Shown piece by piece: positions 1 to 8,081 of a stretch of 64,000 bases of DNA; positions within the stretch are counted from its first letter, which is position 1; every line of letters begins with the position of its first letter. The position numbers and the translations under genes are program-made. Source of the DNA: Rhodocyclaceae bacterium (GTDB taxonomy: Bacteria > Pseudomonadota > Gammaproteobacteria > Burkholderiales > Rhodocyclaceae); the NCBI GenBank assembly GCA_004379165.1, contig NKXK01000027.1:1-64000 (forward strand), written 5' to 3'. The notes beneath the pieces are model-generated. The model saw only the letters and a list, made by a program, of their open reading frames with translations. It was not told where the DNA came from and did not search any database.

Positions 1-2106
1 GTCCAGCGCTAGCGGGACATTTTCGGTATCGCGCAACTCGCTGTCCGGCTCGTACTCGATGAACTCGCCGGTCGGTGTCGCCATGTAGCCATAGTCGCCA
101 AGCTTGTCGCGGGTGGTGCCCAGTTGGTTCAGCAAGTCATTCAGCTTGGCTGCATTGAGCTTGTGGACCTTCTTGATTACCCTCTCGGCCCGTTCGTCAC
201 GCCAGCTGATCGCGTTGAGGATTTGCTTGCGGGCGGGTGCGGCCAGCTTCAAGCCCAGCGCCTTGAGGGCATCATCGACAATGCCCTCAAAGCGGTTGAA
301 GTCGAGGAATTCGCCGCTACCGATTTTCTCAGCCAGTTGCTGTGCGGCCTGCATGATGTCGCGTTGCTCGCGCCATGTCGCCTCAGACAGCAGTTCCTTG
401 CGGTTCTTGGGTGAAAGAGCGATCTCTTCGCGCTCAAGGTGCGCCTCGATGGCTTCGACATGCGCCTTCAGGCCGGTGTAAACCTCGTCGCCGTACTTGC
501 CGTACACCCACTCCATGGTGTCCTGCATGCCCGGCGTGAAACGCAGGGTAGCGATGCGCTCGCGACTGAATTGGACTGCCAGTCGCAGCGGGCGTTCCAC
601 CGTGACCTTGTAGTAGCCGAAATCACGGTTGTTGAAGACTTTGGAAATGCTGTCATTCGGCATTTCCAAGTACAGCTGGGTGATTTGGTGGATGTGGTCG
701 TCGGTGAATTCGCAGTTCTTCTCACCGAGGTTTTTGCGCAGCTTCTGGTACAGGTTGCTGGCGTCGATCAACTGCACCTTGCCTTTACGCTGGTCGGCCT
801 TGTTGTTTGACAGAACCCAGACGTAGGTGGTGATGCCGGTGTTGTAGAACAGGTTGTTCGGCAGCTGGATGATGGCTTCCAGATAGTCATTCTCGATGAT
901 GTGGCGGCGGATGTTGCTCTCGCCGCTGCCCGCATCCCCGGTGAACAGAGCGGATCCGTTGTGGACGGAAGCGATGCGCGAGCCCATCGGGCTGTCGCCG
1001 CGTCGCTTCATCTTGTTGACCATCTCCATCATGAACAGGAGTTGGCCGTCAGAGGAACGCGGGACCGCCGGGTAGAAGTCGAAAATATCTCCGGTGTAGT
1101 CGGACAGATTGACCTGGAAGCGATGGTCGATCACGTCCTTACCGTCGACAATGCTCTTCTGGTCGCTCTTCCAGCTCTTGCCGTAGGGCGGGTTCGTCAG
1201 CATGAAGTCGAAGCGCGTGCCCGAGAAATCGTCGGTCGCCAGCGTGGAGCCAAACTTGATGTTTTCAGGGTCGTTGCCCTTGATCATCATGTCGGACTTG
1301 CAGATGGCGTAGGTCTCCGGGTTCACTTCCTTGCCGTAGAGGAACACACCGACGTTAGCCTTGATTTCGCCCTCAGGATCGATGACGAATTTCTGAGACT
1401 CGGTCAGCATGCCTCCGCTGCCGCAGGCCGGGTCGTAGATGGTCAGTGGGTTGGGAAGCTGATCCTTGACCGGGATGAAGACCAGATTGGTCATGAGCTT
1501 GATCACTTCACGGGGCGTGAAGTGCTCACCGGCCTCTTCGTTGTTTTCTTCGTTGAACTTGCGAATCAGTTCCTCGAAGACGTACCCCATGCCCAAATTG
1601 GACAGCCCCGGCTGGTTGCGCCCATCCGGACCTTTCCGATCGTTGGGGCTGAGGTTGATCTCGTCTGACACAAACTTCTCGATCACGTCGTGCAGCACGT
1701 CTGACTGCGCCATCTTGCGGATCTGGTTACGCAGGTCGAACTTCTCGACGATCTCCTTCACGTTGTCGGAGAAGCCATCGAGGTAGTTCTTCAGGTTGGC
1801 TTCCAGCTGGGACGGGTTGCCCAGCAGCGACTTCAGGGTGAAGCGGGAGGTGTTGTAGAACACGTAGGCTGATGCCTCGCGCAGGCCATGCGGGTCAAGA
1901 TCGGCCATTTCCGCATCTTCGCGCTGGAAACGGACCTCTTCAAGCACCGCTTCCTTGGTGGGCTCCAGCAGGCAGTCCAGGCGACGTAGGACGAACATTG
2001 GCAGGATGACATCGCGGTACTTGCCGCGCACGAAAACATCCCTGAGGCAGTCGTCAGCGATTGACCAGATGAAGCTGACGATCTTGTTATGTACTGAGTA
2101 ATCCAT
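1..2106 (-). CDS. hsdM: Type I restriction-modification methylase subunit HsdM (3' end outside window)
   Basis: Adenine-N6 DNA methyltransferase subunit of a type I restriction-modification system. The open frame runs from an ATG at 2106 to the window edge without a stop (702 codons seen). The SAM-binding motif DPACGSGG begins at residue 225 and the catalytic motif NPPYG at residue 305, both intact. The N-terminal region resembles the HsdM N-terminal bundle, with the typical stretch GEHFTPREVIKLM before motif I, and a long helical C-terminal part follows residue 500. The start lies 11 bp after the stop of the upstream methylase/specificity gene, so the two are probably co-transcribed. No HsdR is visible; it would have to lie beyond position 1. 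The family call is secure from the motifs; recognition sequence and restriction activity cannot be inferred. Confidence 0.93.
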   Translation of the reverse strand, partial: MDYSVHNKIVSFIWSIADDCLRDVFVRGKYRDVILPMFVLRRLDCLLEPTKEAVLEEVRFQREDAEMADLDPHGLREASAYVFYNTSRFTLKSLLGNPSQLEANLKNYLDGFSDNVKEIVEKFDLRNQIRKMAQSDVLHDVIEKFVSDEINLSPNDRKGPDGRNQPGLSNLGMGYVFEELIRKFNEENNEEAGEHFTPREVIKLMTNLVFIPVKDQLPNPLTIYDPACGSGGMLTESQKFVIDPEGEIKANVGVFLYGKEVNPETYAICKSDMMIKGNDPENIKFGSTLATDDFSGTRFDFMLTNPPYGKSWKSDQKSIVDGKDVIDHRFQVNLSDYTGDIFDFYPAVPRSSDGQLLFMMEMVNKMKRRGDSPMGSRIASVHNGSALFTGDAGSGESNIRRHIIENDYLEAIIQLPNNLFYNTGITTYVWVLSNNKADQRKGKVQLIDASNLYQKLRKNLGEKNCEFTDDHIHQITQLYLEMPNDSISKVFNNRDFGYYKVTVERPLRLAVQFSRERIATLRFTPGMQDTMEWVYGKYGDEVYTGLKAHVEAIEAHLEREEIALSPKNRKELLSEATWREQRDIMQAAQQLAEKIGSGEFLDFNRFEGIVDDALKALGLKLAAPARKQILNAISWRDERAERVIKKVHKLNAAKLNDLLNQLGTTRDKLGDYGYMATPTGEFIEYEPDSELRDTENVPLALD

Positions 2107-2117
2107 ATTTTTCTTCT

Positions 2118-3896
2118 TTAAATTGTCCAGATTGCATTGCTGAGTTTGCGTTGCTCGTCACGAGAGCTCGCAACAAGCCGCTCGATTTCAACGATCTTTT
2201 CAAACGCCTCGATCGTCTTTTCTTGCTCAAGTCGATCTGGAACGGGAATCCTGATCTTTTCCAGTTCCCGGAGCTGAATCAGCGGAACCGAAGCCCCCGA
2301 GACAATCTGCTTGAGAAGGGCTTGGCCTATTTCCGACTTTAGGAAACTGAAAAGAACACGGGGGTCGATGATACCTTTGTCATCAACTCGAAGCACTAGG
2401 CATGACTGTCCTACAACCCATCCAGCGCTCACGCCGACATCGATTTCAGGCGGAAAAATCGCCACCTTCCCTACGCTTCCTTTGATCGTGATGGCGATAT
2501 CGAAAGGACGTAGGAACTGTTTACGTCCTTTAGCAAGAGCAGCCTCGGTGATGAATACTTGGCGACCAGGTATCTGAGCGTAGCCATATTCTGGGAAGTC
2601 GGCAGGCCCGACTTCCTGTACAGAGATTCCCTCATCGCTACTGGAAATCGGTAGCGGACGCACAATGCTAACCAACTCAACCAAGGCACGATTGGGGAAT
2701 TTGGCGAGCAATGCTTCCACCGCCTCGCCGTCAGAGGATTTGCAGTAGCGATTTACCTGAAGCTGAGCATCGTTACCAAGGACATCCTCGACTGAAATGA
2801 TCCTGGATATGTCGTTTTCAATGCGAGAGAGTACAAGGTCAGCAATTTGCTCCCACGCGGTCAAGACCGCACGCCCCCGGCCATCCTTCTTAAACAGGGC
2901 ATCGTTGGCGCCATCAACAAACACGATCTCATCGCTCGCGTTTTCTCGATTCAGAATTAGCAACGAGAAAGCCAACGCCGTGTTCGGCAGTAACGCGGCA
3001 GGTAATGCGACAACTGCTTCAATCTGCTTCTTCGCCAGCAAATCTTCACGCAGTGATCGTTCCGCACCGGGACTGAACAGCAAACCGTTGGGTACAGCCA
3101 CAACCGCCCGTCCTTTAGTACGGGCAAGGATGTGGCGTACCGCCAGTACCGCGATGGACGCGGTTTGCTCCGGAAAACGCCCGAACAGATCCCGTTCAGC
3201 AAGCATCGGGTCATACTTCACCCCGAAAGGCGGGAAGCCCAGGCTGATATCGAATTGCGTCAGCCTGCCTTCCTCTAGGAAGCCCGGACGCTCCAGACTA
3301 TCGCCCACGTAAACACTTGCTGACGTATCCGAAAGCAGATTAACCAACCAAGGAAACGGCCAAGCCATCTTGGTTTCAGAAAAGGTCGCGGCACTGAGCG
3401 TCTGAACCACTGCTGTCAGTTGAAAACTTTGCTCGAAGGGTAGATATACCTTCATGGAAGGTTCTACACGGGCAAGCTTAGCCATCAGGCCAGTCAGCTC
3501 GTTAGGCAGACTCGCAAACGATTTACCCGCCGCACTGCTCATCGCAGCCGTCAGGTTATCGGTAGCCCACGGCAAGTCCAAATTGGCATCAGCTAACAGT
3601 TCTAGCGCTTGGAGCACTTGCCCCGGCGACAAATGCTGAAGGGCTGGGCTGACGTACACGAAGGCACTACTGTCAGGCCCTAGCGCCTCTGAACTCCCGA
3701 TCTGGTTGAAGATGGAAACCAGATGTTTGGCATCCCTCGGAGGTTCGACAGGATTAAAAGCCAGCCCGCCCGTTAGACGCCCACGCTTGGAGACCCGTAC
3801 CCACGCCAAGAGTTGCAAGGCGACTGGATAGAACTCATCCGGCAACATATTCCCGCGCAGGAGTTGAGCCAGCTGGTGAATTAATTTTTCGTACAT
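2118..3896 (-). CDS. Degenerate N6-methylase fused to HsdS-like specificity domain
   Basis: A 592-residue protein that looks like an HsdM core joined to one HsdS target-recognition half. At the position expected for SAM motif I (about residues 150-158) the sequence reads VYLPFEQSF instead of DPxxGSG, and the catalytic NPPY is replaced by GFPPFG at residues 220-225, so methyl transfer by this chain is unlikely. The downstream methylase-fold segment (VVALPAALLPNTALAFSLLIL) is conserved. From about residue 400 on the sequence resembles a type I specificity domain, ending in a helix (LEQEKTIEAFEKIVEIERL) like the HsdS spacer helices. It probably supplies DNA recognition to the intact HsdM encoded next. 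The start ATG at 3896 is preceded by AAAGGGG overlapping the stop of the DUF4258 gene, which suggests translational coupling. Base composition looks less GC-rich than the flanking chromosome. Confidence 0.82.
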   Translation of the reverse strand: MYEKLIHQLAQLLRGNMLPDEFYPVALQLLAWVRVSKRGRLTGGLAFNPVEPPRDAKHLVSIFNQIGSSEALGPDSSAFVYVSPALQHLSPGQVLQALELLADANLDLPWATDNLTAAMSSAAGKSFASLPNELTGLMAKLARVEPSMKVYLPFEQSFQLTAVVQTLSAATFSETKMAWPFPWLVNLLSDTSASVYVGDSLERPGFLEEGRLTQFDISLGFPPFGVKYDPMLAERDLFGRFPEQTASIAVLAVRHILARTKGRAVVAVPNGLLFSPGAERSLREDLLAKKQIEAVVALPAALLPNTALAFSLLILNRENASDEIVFVDGANDALFKKDGRGRAVLTAWEQIADLVLSRIENDISRIISVEDVLGNDAQLQVNRYCKSSDGEAVEALLAKFPNRALVELVSIVRPLPISSSDEGISVQEVGPADFPEYGYAQIPGRQVFITEAALAKGRKQFLRPFDIAITIKGSVGKVAIFPPEIDVGVSAGWVVGQSCLVLRVDDKGIIDPRVLFSFLKSEIGQALLKQIVSGASVPLIQLRELEKIRIPVPDRLEQEKTIEAFEKIVEIERLVASSRDEQRKLSNAIWTI

Positions 3897-3907
3897 GGCT
3901 TACCCCT

Positions 3908-4162
3908 TTAGTGCTTCGACTGGTAGTTGTAAGTCGTCAGTATGGCGTTATCGGCCTCGACGACCACACATCCGCCTTTGTCCAAAATTTTCTTAGCGGT
4001 GCGCAGCTTCTCCTCCAATTCACGGATCAGCTGCTGTGCGTGCTTCTTGTCCAGGATGGCCTTGTCTTGCTCAACTTCGCCGAACTCCAGAACCAGATCG
4101 ATCATCGAGCGGGTAATCCCGCGTTGCGTCATTCGTTGGTGTGCATGTCGAGTGAATTGCAT
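3908..4162 (-). CDS. DUF4258 family small protein, first gene of the restriction-modification operon
   Basis: An 84-residue protein starting MQFTRHAHQRMTQRGIT, the characteristic opening of DUF4258 proteins, which have a RelE/ParE-like small fold. The reading frame extends upstream to 4246, but the predicted promoter puts the transcript start near 4180, and GGAGG lies five bases before the ATG at 4162, so 4162 is chosen. The centre of the protein is charged and helical (QLIRELEEKLRTAKKILDKG), and the C-terminus (CVVVEADNAILTTYNY) matches the DUF4258 end strand. It is the leader gene of a three-gene operon with the fused methylase/specificity protein and HsdM. A toxin, a regulator or an accessory restriction subunit are all possible; the sequence alone does not decide. 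Confidence 0.75.
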   Translation of the reverse strand: MQFTRHAHQRMTQRGITRSMIDLVLEFGEVEQDKAILDKKHAQQLIRELEEKLRTAKKILDKGGCVVVEADNAILTTYNYQSKH

Positions 4163-4187
4163 GGTGTCCTCCGTCGTCATGGAACGA

Positions 4188-4216
4188 ACTATAGACACAC
4201 GACAAACCCATGTCAA
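4188..4216 (-). promoter_or_regulatory. Near-consensus sigma-70 promoter of the restriction-modification operon
   Basis: On the minus strand TTGACA (4216-4211) and TATAGT (4193-4188) are separated by exactly 17 bp. The transcript would begin around 4180, leaving a leader of about 18 nt that carries the GGAGG ribosome site for the ATG at 4162. The sequence between the boxes contains GACA and TGTC half-repeats that could bind a regulator, but this is weak. Confidence 0.75.
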
Positions 4217-4433
4217 GGTACTGCGTACTATTTTTTTATTTACCAAACCGTAATGCCTGATTAGGTAGCTGAAGGATCATATTCACCCATTCAAAATCCA
4301 TGCACTTCAGACCTCGCTAAATGTTCCGCTGACTGGCACGGCAACTCATAGAGACCAACGGGTTTGAGCGGCATAAAGTTCTGCCTATCAAACTCATCAG
4401 CCGATTAATACGCATAGTTTCTGCCCAACAAAC
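4217..4433. other. Intergenic stretch with no recognised gene
   Basis: Between the restriction-modification promoter and the terminator hairpin before amtB this AT-richer stretch shows no ORF of convincing length, no tRNA fold and no insertion-sequence ends. It probably marks the boundary of the acquired island. Confidence 0.5.
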
Positions 4434-4460
4434 AAAAGCCCCGCACAAGGCGGGGCTTTT
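4434..4460. terminator. Bidirectional rho-independent terminator
   Basis: A perfect 11-bp stem (AAAAGCCCCGC / GCGGGGCTTTT) with a five-base loop ACAAG. The arms carry A and T runs on both sides, so it can end transcription in either direction. It lies beyond the amtB stop (4525) on the minus strand and upstream of the restriction-modification operon, insulating the two. Confidence 0.9.
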
Positions 4461-4469
4461 TCAATTTCG

Positions 4470-4505
4470 TCCGACAGACTTTATTACACTCCGACAGACT
4501 TTATT
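4470..4505 (+). repeat. Two tandem 16-bp direct repeats
   Basis: TCCGACAGACTTTATT occurs at 4470-4485 and again at 4490-4505, a 20-bp period with four bases between copies. It lies between the amtB stop and the terminator hairpin. Two copies only; not a CRISPR array. Confidence 0.8.
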
Positions 4506-4524
4506 TATTACGATCACAATCAAC

Positions 4525-5727
4525 TTACCAGCTCGGCTCGCGCTCCGGCGTCGCGGTAATGCGGTGGATCGAGAGGTCGGCCCCTTCGTATTCTTCCTCC
4601 TGATCCAGGCGCAACCCCAGCGTCATTTTCAGTACGCCATAGACCAAGGCACCACCTGCAAGGGCGATGGCAACGGCCATCAACGTCATGATGAGCTGCG
4701 GCATGAAGGCGATGCCACCGGCGCCACCCAGCGCCGTGCTGCCGAAGATTCCGGCAGCGATACCGCCCCAGGCGCCACACAAGCCATGCAGCGGCCAGAC
4801 ACCGAGGACATCGTCGATCTTCCAGCGATTCTGCGTCAGCGTGAACATGACCACAAACAGGGCACCAGCCACGCCACCGACAACCAGCGCACCAATCGGG
4901 TGCATCAGATCAGAACCGGCGCAGACGGCAACCAGACCGGCCAACGGACCGTTATGCACGAAGCCCGGGTCGTTCTTGCCAAGCACCAGCGCGACGAGCG
5001 TGCCGCCGACCATTGCCATCAGGGAGTTGAGGGCGACGAGGCCGGAGATTTTGTCCAGCGTCTGGGCGCTCATGACATTGAAGCCGAACCAGCCGACGGT
5101 CAGAATCCAGGCACCCAGGGCGAGGAAGGGTATCGAGGACGGCGGGTGGGCAGAAATGCGTCCATCTTTACTGTAGCGACCATAGCGCGCCCCGAGGAGC
5201 AGCACCGCAGGCAGCGCGATCCAGCCGCCCATCGCATGTACAACCACGGAGCCGGCAAAGTCGTGGAACTCCTCACCGTAAGTCGCTTTCAGCCAGGACT
5301 GAACACCGAAATGCTGATTCCAGGCAATACCCTCAAAGAAGGGGTAAATGAAGCCGACGATCAGGAAGGTCGCCATCAACTGCGGATTGAATTTGGCGCG
5401 CTCGGCGATACCGCCGGAGATGATCGCCGGGATGGCTGCAGCAAAAGTAAGCAGGAAGAAGAACTTGGTGAGCTCATAGCCGTTCTTCGCCAGCAGGGTA
5501 TCGACGCCGGAGAAGAAATTGACACCGTAGGCAATGCTGTAGCCAATGAAGAAGTAGGCAATGGTCGATACGCCGAAGTCGGTCAGGATCTTGACCAGTG
5601 CATTGACCTGGTTCTTCTTGCGCACCGTGCCAACCTCAAGGAAGGCAAAGCCCGCGTGCATGGCCAGCACCATGATGGCGCCAAGGAGAATGAACAGCAC
5701 ATTGCTGCCGTTTTGGTACGCTTCCAT
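4525..5727 (-). CDS. amtB: Ammonium transporter AmtB
   Basis: Inner-membrane ammonium channel of 400 residues with about eleven hydrophobic segments. The pore twin histidines are visible at H164 (SVVVHAMGG) and H314 (WPLHGLCGAWGG), and the conserved aspartate of HDFAGS is D157. The frame opens at 5781, but the predicted sigma-54 promoter places the transcript start near 5750, and the ATG at 5727 (MEAYQNGSN) has GGGGG upstream, so 5727 is used. No glnK gene, the usual partner, is adjacent: the neighbour upstream is mltA. The C-terminal tail after residue 370 is hydrophilic, as expected for the cytoplasmic region contacted by PII proteins. Expression is expected under nitrogen limitation, given the NtrC-like sites upstream. 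Confidence 0.96.
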   Translation of the reverse strand: MEAYQNGSNVLFILLGAIMVLAMHAGFAFLEVGTVRKKNQVNALVKILTDFGVSTIAYFFIGYSIAYGVNFFSGVDTLLAKNGYELTKFFFLLTFAAAIPAIISGGIAERAKFNPQLMATFLIVGFIYPFFEGIAWNQHFGVQSWLKATYGEEFHDFAGSVVVHAMGGWIALPAVLLLGARYGRYSKDGRISAHPPSSIPFLALGAWILTVGWFGFNVMSAQTLDKISGLVALNSLMAMVGGTLVALVLGKNDPGFVHNGPLAGLVAVCAGSDLMHPIGALVVGGVAGALFVVMFTLTQNRWKIDDVLGVWPLHGLCGAWGGIAAGIFGSTALGGAGGIAFMPQLIMTLMAVAIALAGGALVYGVLKMTLGLRLDQEEEYEGADLSIHRITATPEREPSW

Positions 5728-5759
5728 GAAACCCCCGAAAAAATAATCCGGGAGGCTAA

Positions 5760-5775
5760 AGCAAGCACCATTCCA
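5760..5775 (-). promoter_or_regulatory. Predicted sigma-54 promoter of amtB
   Basis: The minus strand reads TGGAATGGTGCTTGCT, which fits the -24/-12 pattern TGG-N10-TGC with the GG and GC dinucleotides at the correct ten-base spacing. Transcription would start near 5750, 20-25 nt before the amtB ATG. Confidence 0.7.
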
Positions 5776-5855
5776 GTGCATGAATCTTGTTTCAAATCAG
5801 TGCATTGCTTTTCGCATAGCAGATCAAAATGCACCAAAACAATTCATATTTTTCT

Positions 5856-5882
5856 GCACAGGCACCAATTCGGTGCCTGTGC
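5856..5882. promoter_or_regulatory. Palindrome with NtrC-like binding site upstream of amtB
   Basis: A perfect 11-bp inverted repeat (GCACAGGCACC and its complement) with a five-base centre. Its core at 5861-5877, GGCACCA-ATT-CGGTGCC, matches the NtrC consensus TGCACCA-N3-TGGTGCA at 11 of 14 specified positions by hand count. A further half-site TGCACCA lies at 5830-5836. Both are 60-120 bp upstream of the predicted sigma-54 promoter, a usual activator distance. No U-run follows on the minus strand, so it is a poor terminator for mltA. Confidence 0.6.
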
Positions 5883-5886
5883 TGCG

Positions 5887-7107
5887 CTATTTGAGGGCAG
5901 CCTCCGGCGGCAACAGCACCCAGAAGCGACCGTTCTGTTTCATCCGGCCGGCCAGTTCGCCCGCTGCCTTGCCGAAGCCCCAGAAGAAATCGCCCCGCAC
6001 CGCCCCTTTGATCGCCCCGCCGGTATCCTGCGCCATCATCAGGCGGTTCAGCGACTGATTGCTGTTCGGACGGGTCGTCGCCAGAAACACCGGCGCGCCG
6101 AGCGGGACCGAGCGCGGGTCGATCGCGAGGCTGCGCTCCGGTGTCAGCGGCACGCCAAGCGCCCCGATCGGGCCATCCTTGCTGTTCGGCATTTCGCGGA
6201 AGAAGACGTAGCTCGGGTTGGCATTGAGCAACTCGTCGAGCCGAGCCGGATTGGCCCTCGCCCAGGCCTGGATGCCCTGCATCGAGGCCTCTTCCAGTTT
6301 CAGTTCGCCGCGCTCGACCAGCACCTTGCCAATCGATTGATAGGGATGGCCGTTCTGGTCGGCGTAGTTGACGCGGACGGTACTGCCATCGGTTAACTGT
6401 ACCCGCCCGGAACCCTGCACCTGGAGGAAGAACAACTCGACGGCGTCATCGACATACAGCAGCGTCTTGCCCGGCAACTGTTCGCCGCGTTTACCAATAT
6501 CTGCACGCGTCCAGTAAGGAACGACCTTGTTGCCCTCAAGCCGGCCGCGAACCCGCTTGTCCTTCAACTCCGGAAAAACTGCCGCGAGGTCGATGGTCAG
6601 CAGATCGTCCGGCACCGCCCGAACCGGCTGCTCGTAGCCTTTGGCCTTCAGGCGACTGCCGCGCAGCAAGGGTTCGTAGTAGCCGGTAAACATGCCTGTG
6701 AACGCCCCATCTGCAGCCTGCACCGCATACGGTCGGAGGTGCTGCTCAAAGAATGCGCGGACATCGCGTACCGATTTACCATCTACGTCTTTCGCCAGTT
6801 CGCAGACCCGCTTCCACGCTGGCCCGTGCGGCCGGCTGGCCACACCCCGGCATGAGGTCATGAAGGGTGTCCAGGCGGCGCTCAGGTCGTCGTCCTTCCA
6901 GCCTGGCAACTCATCCCAAGCACCCGGCACTAGCGTGCGCGAGAAAACCGCTGGCGGCGGCGTCACCGGTGGACTTGCCATAGGCGGCGGACACGTCGGG
7001 CAGGCCGCGCAGGCGGGACAAACGACTGGCGCCTCGGAGGTGGGGCGGGTGGCACAGCCGGCAAGCATTGCCAAGAGGAAGACCAGGAGAGCTTGGATTT
7101 TTTGCAT
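5887..7107 (-). CDS. mltA: Membrane-bound lytic murein transglycosylase A
   Basis: Outer-membrane lipoprotein that cleaves peptidoglycan between MurNAc and GlcNAc, forming 1,6-anhydro ends. The 406-residue protein starts MQKIQALLVFLLAMLAGC, a lipoprotein signal with lipid-carrying C18; the frame is open upstream to 7290, but only the ATG at 7107 gives this signal. The C-terminal 3D domain is intact (IDPRSVPLG, MMAQDTGGAIKGAVRGDFFWG), including the catalytic aspartate region. A proline-rich, cysteine-containing linker (CPACAACPTCPPP) follows the lipidation site and is unusual. The gene is divergent from the AAA ATPase gene at 7188. Confidence 0.95.
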   Translation of the reverse strand: MQKIQALLVFLLAMLAGCATRPTSEAPVVCPACAACPTCPPPMASPPVTPPPAVFSRTLVPGAWDELPGWKDDDLSAAWTPFMTSCRGVASRPHGPAWKRVCELAKDVDGKSVRDVRAFFEQHLRPYAVQAADGAFTGMFTGYYEPLLRGSRLKAKGYEQPVRAVPDDLLTIDLAAVFPELKDKRVRGRLEGNKVVPYWTRADIGKRGEQLPGKTLLYVDDAVELFFLQVQGSGRVQLTDGSTVRVNYADQNGHPYQSIGKVLVERGELKLEEASMQGIQAWARANPARLDELLNANPSYVFFREMPNSKDGPIGALGVPLTPERSLAIDPRSVPLGAPVFLATTRPNSNQSLNRLMMAQDTGGAIKGAVRGDFFWGFGKAAGELAGRMKQNGRFWVLLPPEAALK

Positions 7108-7187
7108 GGGTTTCGCTAGAGTTCGTCGTTCCCTGCACGGCGTCCGCTGTGCAGTCACGTCAATCGCCGAGAAGTATACCTGCCGCC

Positions 7188-8081
7188 ATGCCCGCTGCCA
7201 CGCCCGACTCCCCTGCCCTGGAACGCCTGCTGACCCGTGCCGAAGCACTGCTCGGCCGTCTCGAAGGTCTGTTGCCGCGACCGGCGCCAAGCCCGGCGTG
7301 GTGCGATGCCATTGCCTTCCGCTGGCGCAAGCAACAGGGGCGGGGCTGGCTGCAGCCGATCCGGCGCCCGCATACGATCCGCCTCGGCGATCTGGAAACC
7401 ATCGACGACCAGAAGGCGCGCATTGTCGCCAACACCGAACAATTCGTCGCCGGCCGCGGCGCCAACAACGTGCTGCTCACCGGCTCGCGCGGCTGCGGCA
7501 AGTCCTCGCTGGTCAAGGCCGTGCTCAATGCCTACGCCGAACGCGGCCTGCGCCTGATCGAGGTCGACAAGGACGACCTGATCGACCTGCCGGAGATCGT
7601 AGACCTGCTCGATCGCCGCCCGGAGCGTTTCATCATTTTCTGCGACGACCTGTCCTTCGAAGCGGGCGAGACGGCTTACAAGGCGCTGAAATCGGTGCTC
7701 GACGGGTCGGTCGCGGCACCACCGGAGAATGTGCTGATCTACGCCACCTCCAACCGCCGCCACCTGATGCCGGAATACTTCGCCGAAAACCTCGACACCA
7801 AGCGCGTCGACGACGAGATCCACCCCGGCGAGGCGGTCGAGGAAAAAATCTCGCTCTCCGAGCGCTTCGGCCTTTGGATCTCCTTCTATCCCTTTAGCCA
7901 GGACGACTACCTCGCCGTTGTCGGCCACTGGGCGCGGCAGTTCGGCGTCAGCGAGGCGGTCATCGCCGCCAGCGAACGCGATGCGCTCAACTGGGCGCTT
8001 GGCCGCGGCTCACGCTCTGGTCGCGTCGCCTGGCAATTCGCCCGCGATCTCGCCGGGCATCAGACGGGCACCGCAGCATGA
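7188..8081 (+). CDS. DUF815 family AAA+ ATPase
   Basis: A 297-residue P-loop ATPase. Walker A GSRGCGKSS is at about residues 99-107 and Walker B FIIFCDD at about 148-154, followed by the DUF815-typical segments LKSVLDGS and YATSNRRHLMPE. The frame opens at 7068 but the stretch before ATG 7188 overlaps the mltA 5' region on the other strand and has no family character. The stop overlaps the start of the Nudix-ThiE gene in ATGA, so the pair are translated together. The substrate of this widespread family is unknown; the pairing with a nucleotide-pool hydrolase is common in betaproteobacteria. Confidence 0.9.
   Translation: MPAATPDSPALERLLTRAEALLGRLEGLLPRPAPSPAWCDAIAFRWRKQQGRGWLQPIRRPHTIRLGDLETIDDQKARIVANTEQFVAGRGANNVLLTGSRGCGKSSLVKAVLNAYAERGLRLIEVDKDDLIDLPEIVDLLDRRPERFIIFCDDLSFEAGETAYKALKSVLDGSVAAPPENVLIYATSNRRHLMPEYFAENLDTKRVDDEIHPGEAVEEKISLSERFGLWISFYPFSQDDYLAVVGHWARQFGVSEAVIAASERDALNWALGRGSRSGRVAWQFARDLAGHQTGTAA

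Noticed and set aside
4470-4505. CRISPR array
   Set aside because: Only two copies with a four-base gap, far too short for repeats and spacers; no cas genes in the window.
5856-5882. Palindrome as the mltA terminator
   Set aside because: No U run follows on the minus strand; the core fits an NtrC site better and lies upstream of a sigma-54 element.
4564-6396. 610-codon forward ORF
   Set aside because: Antisense to amtB and the end of mltA; composition is Arg/Gln/His-rich without any family motif, a typical shadow frame in GC-rich DNA.
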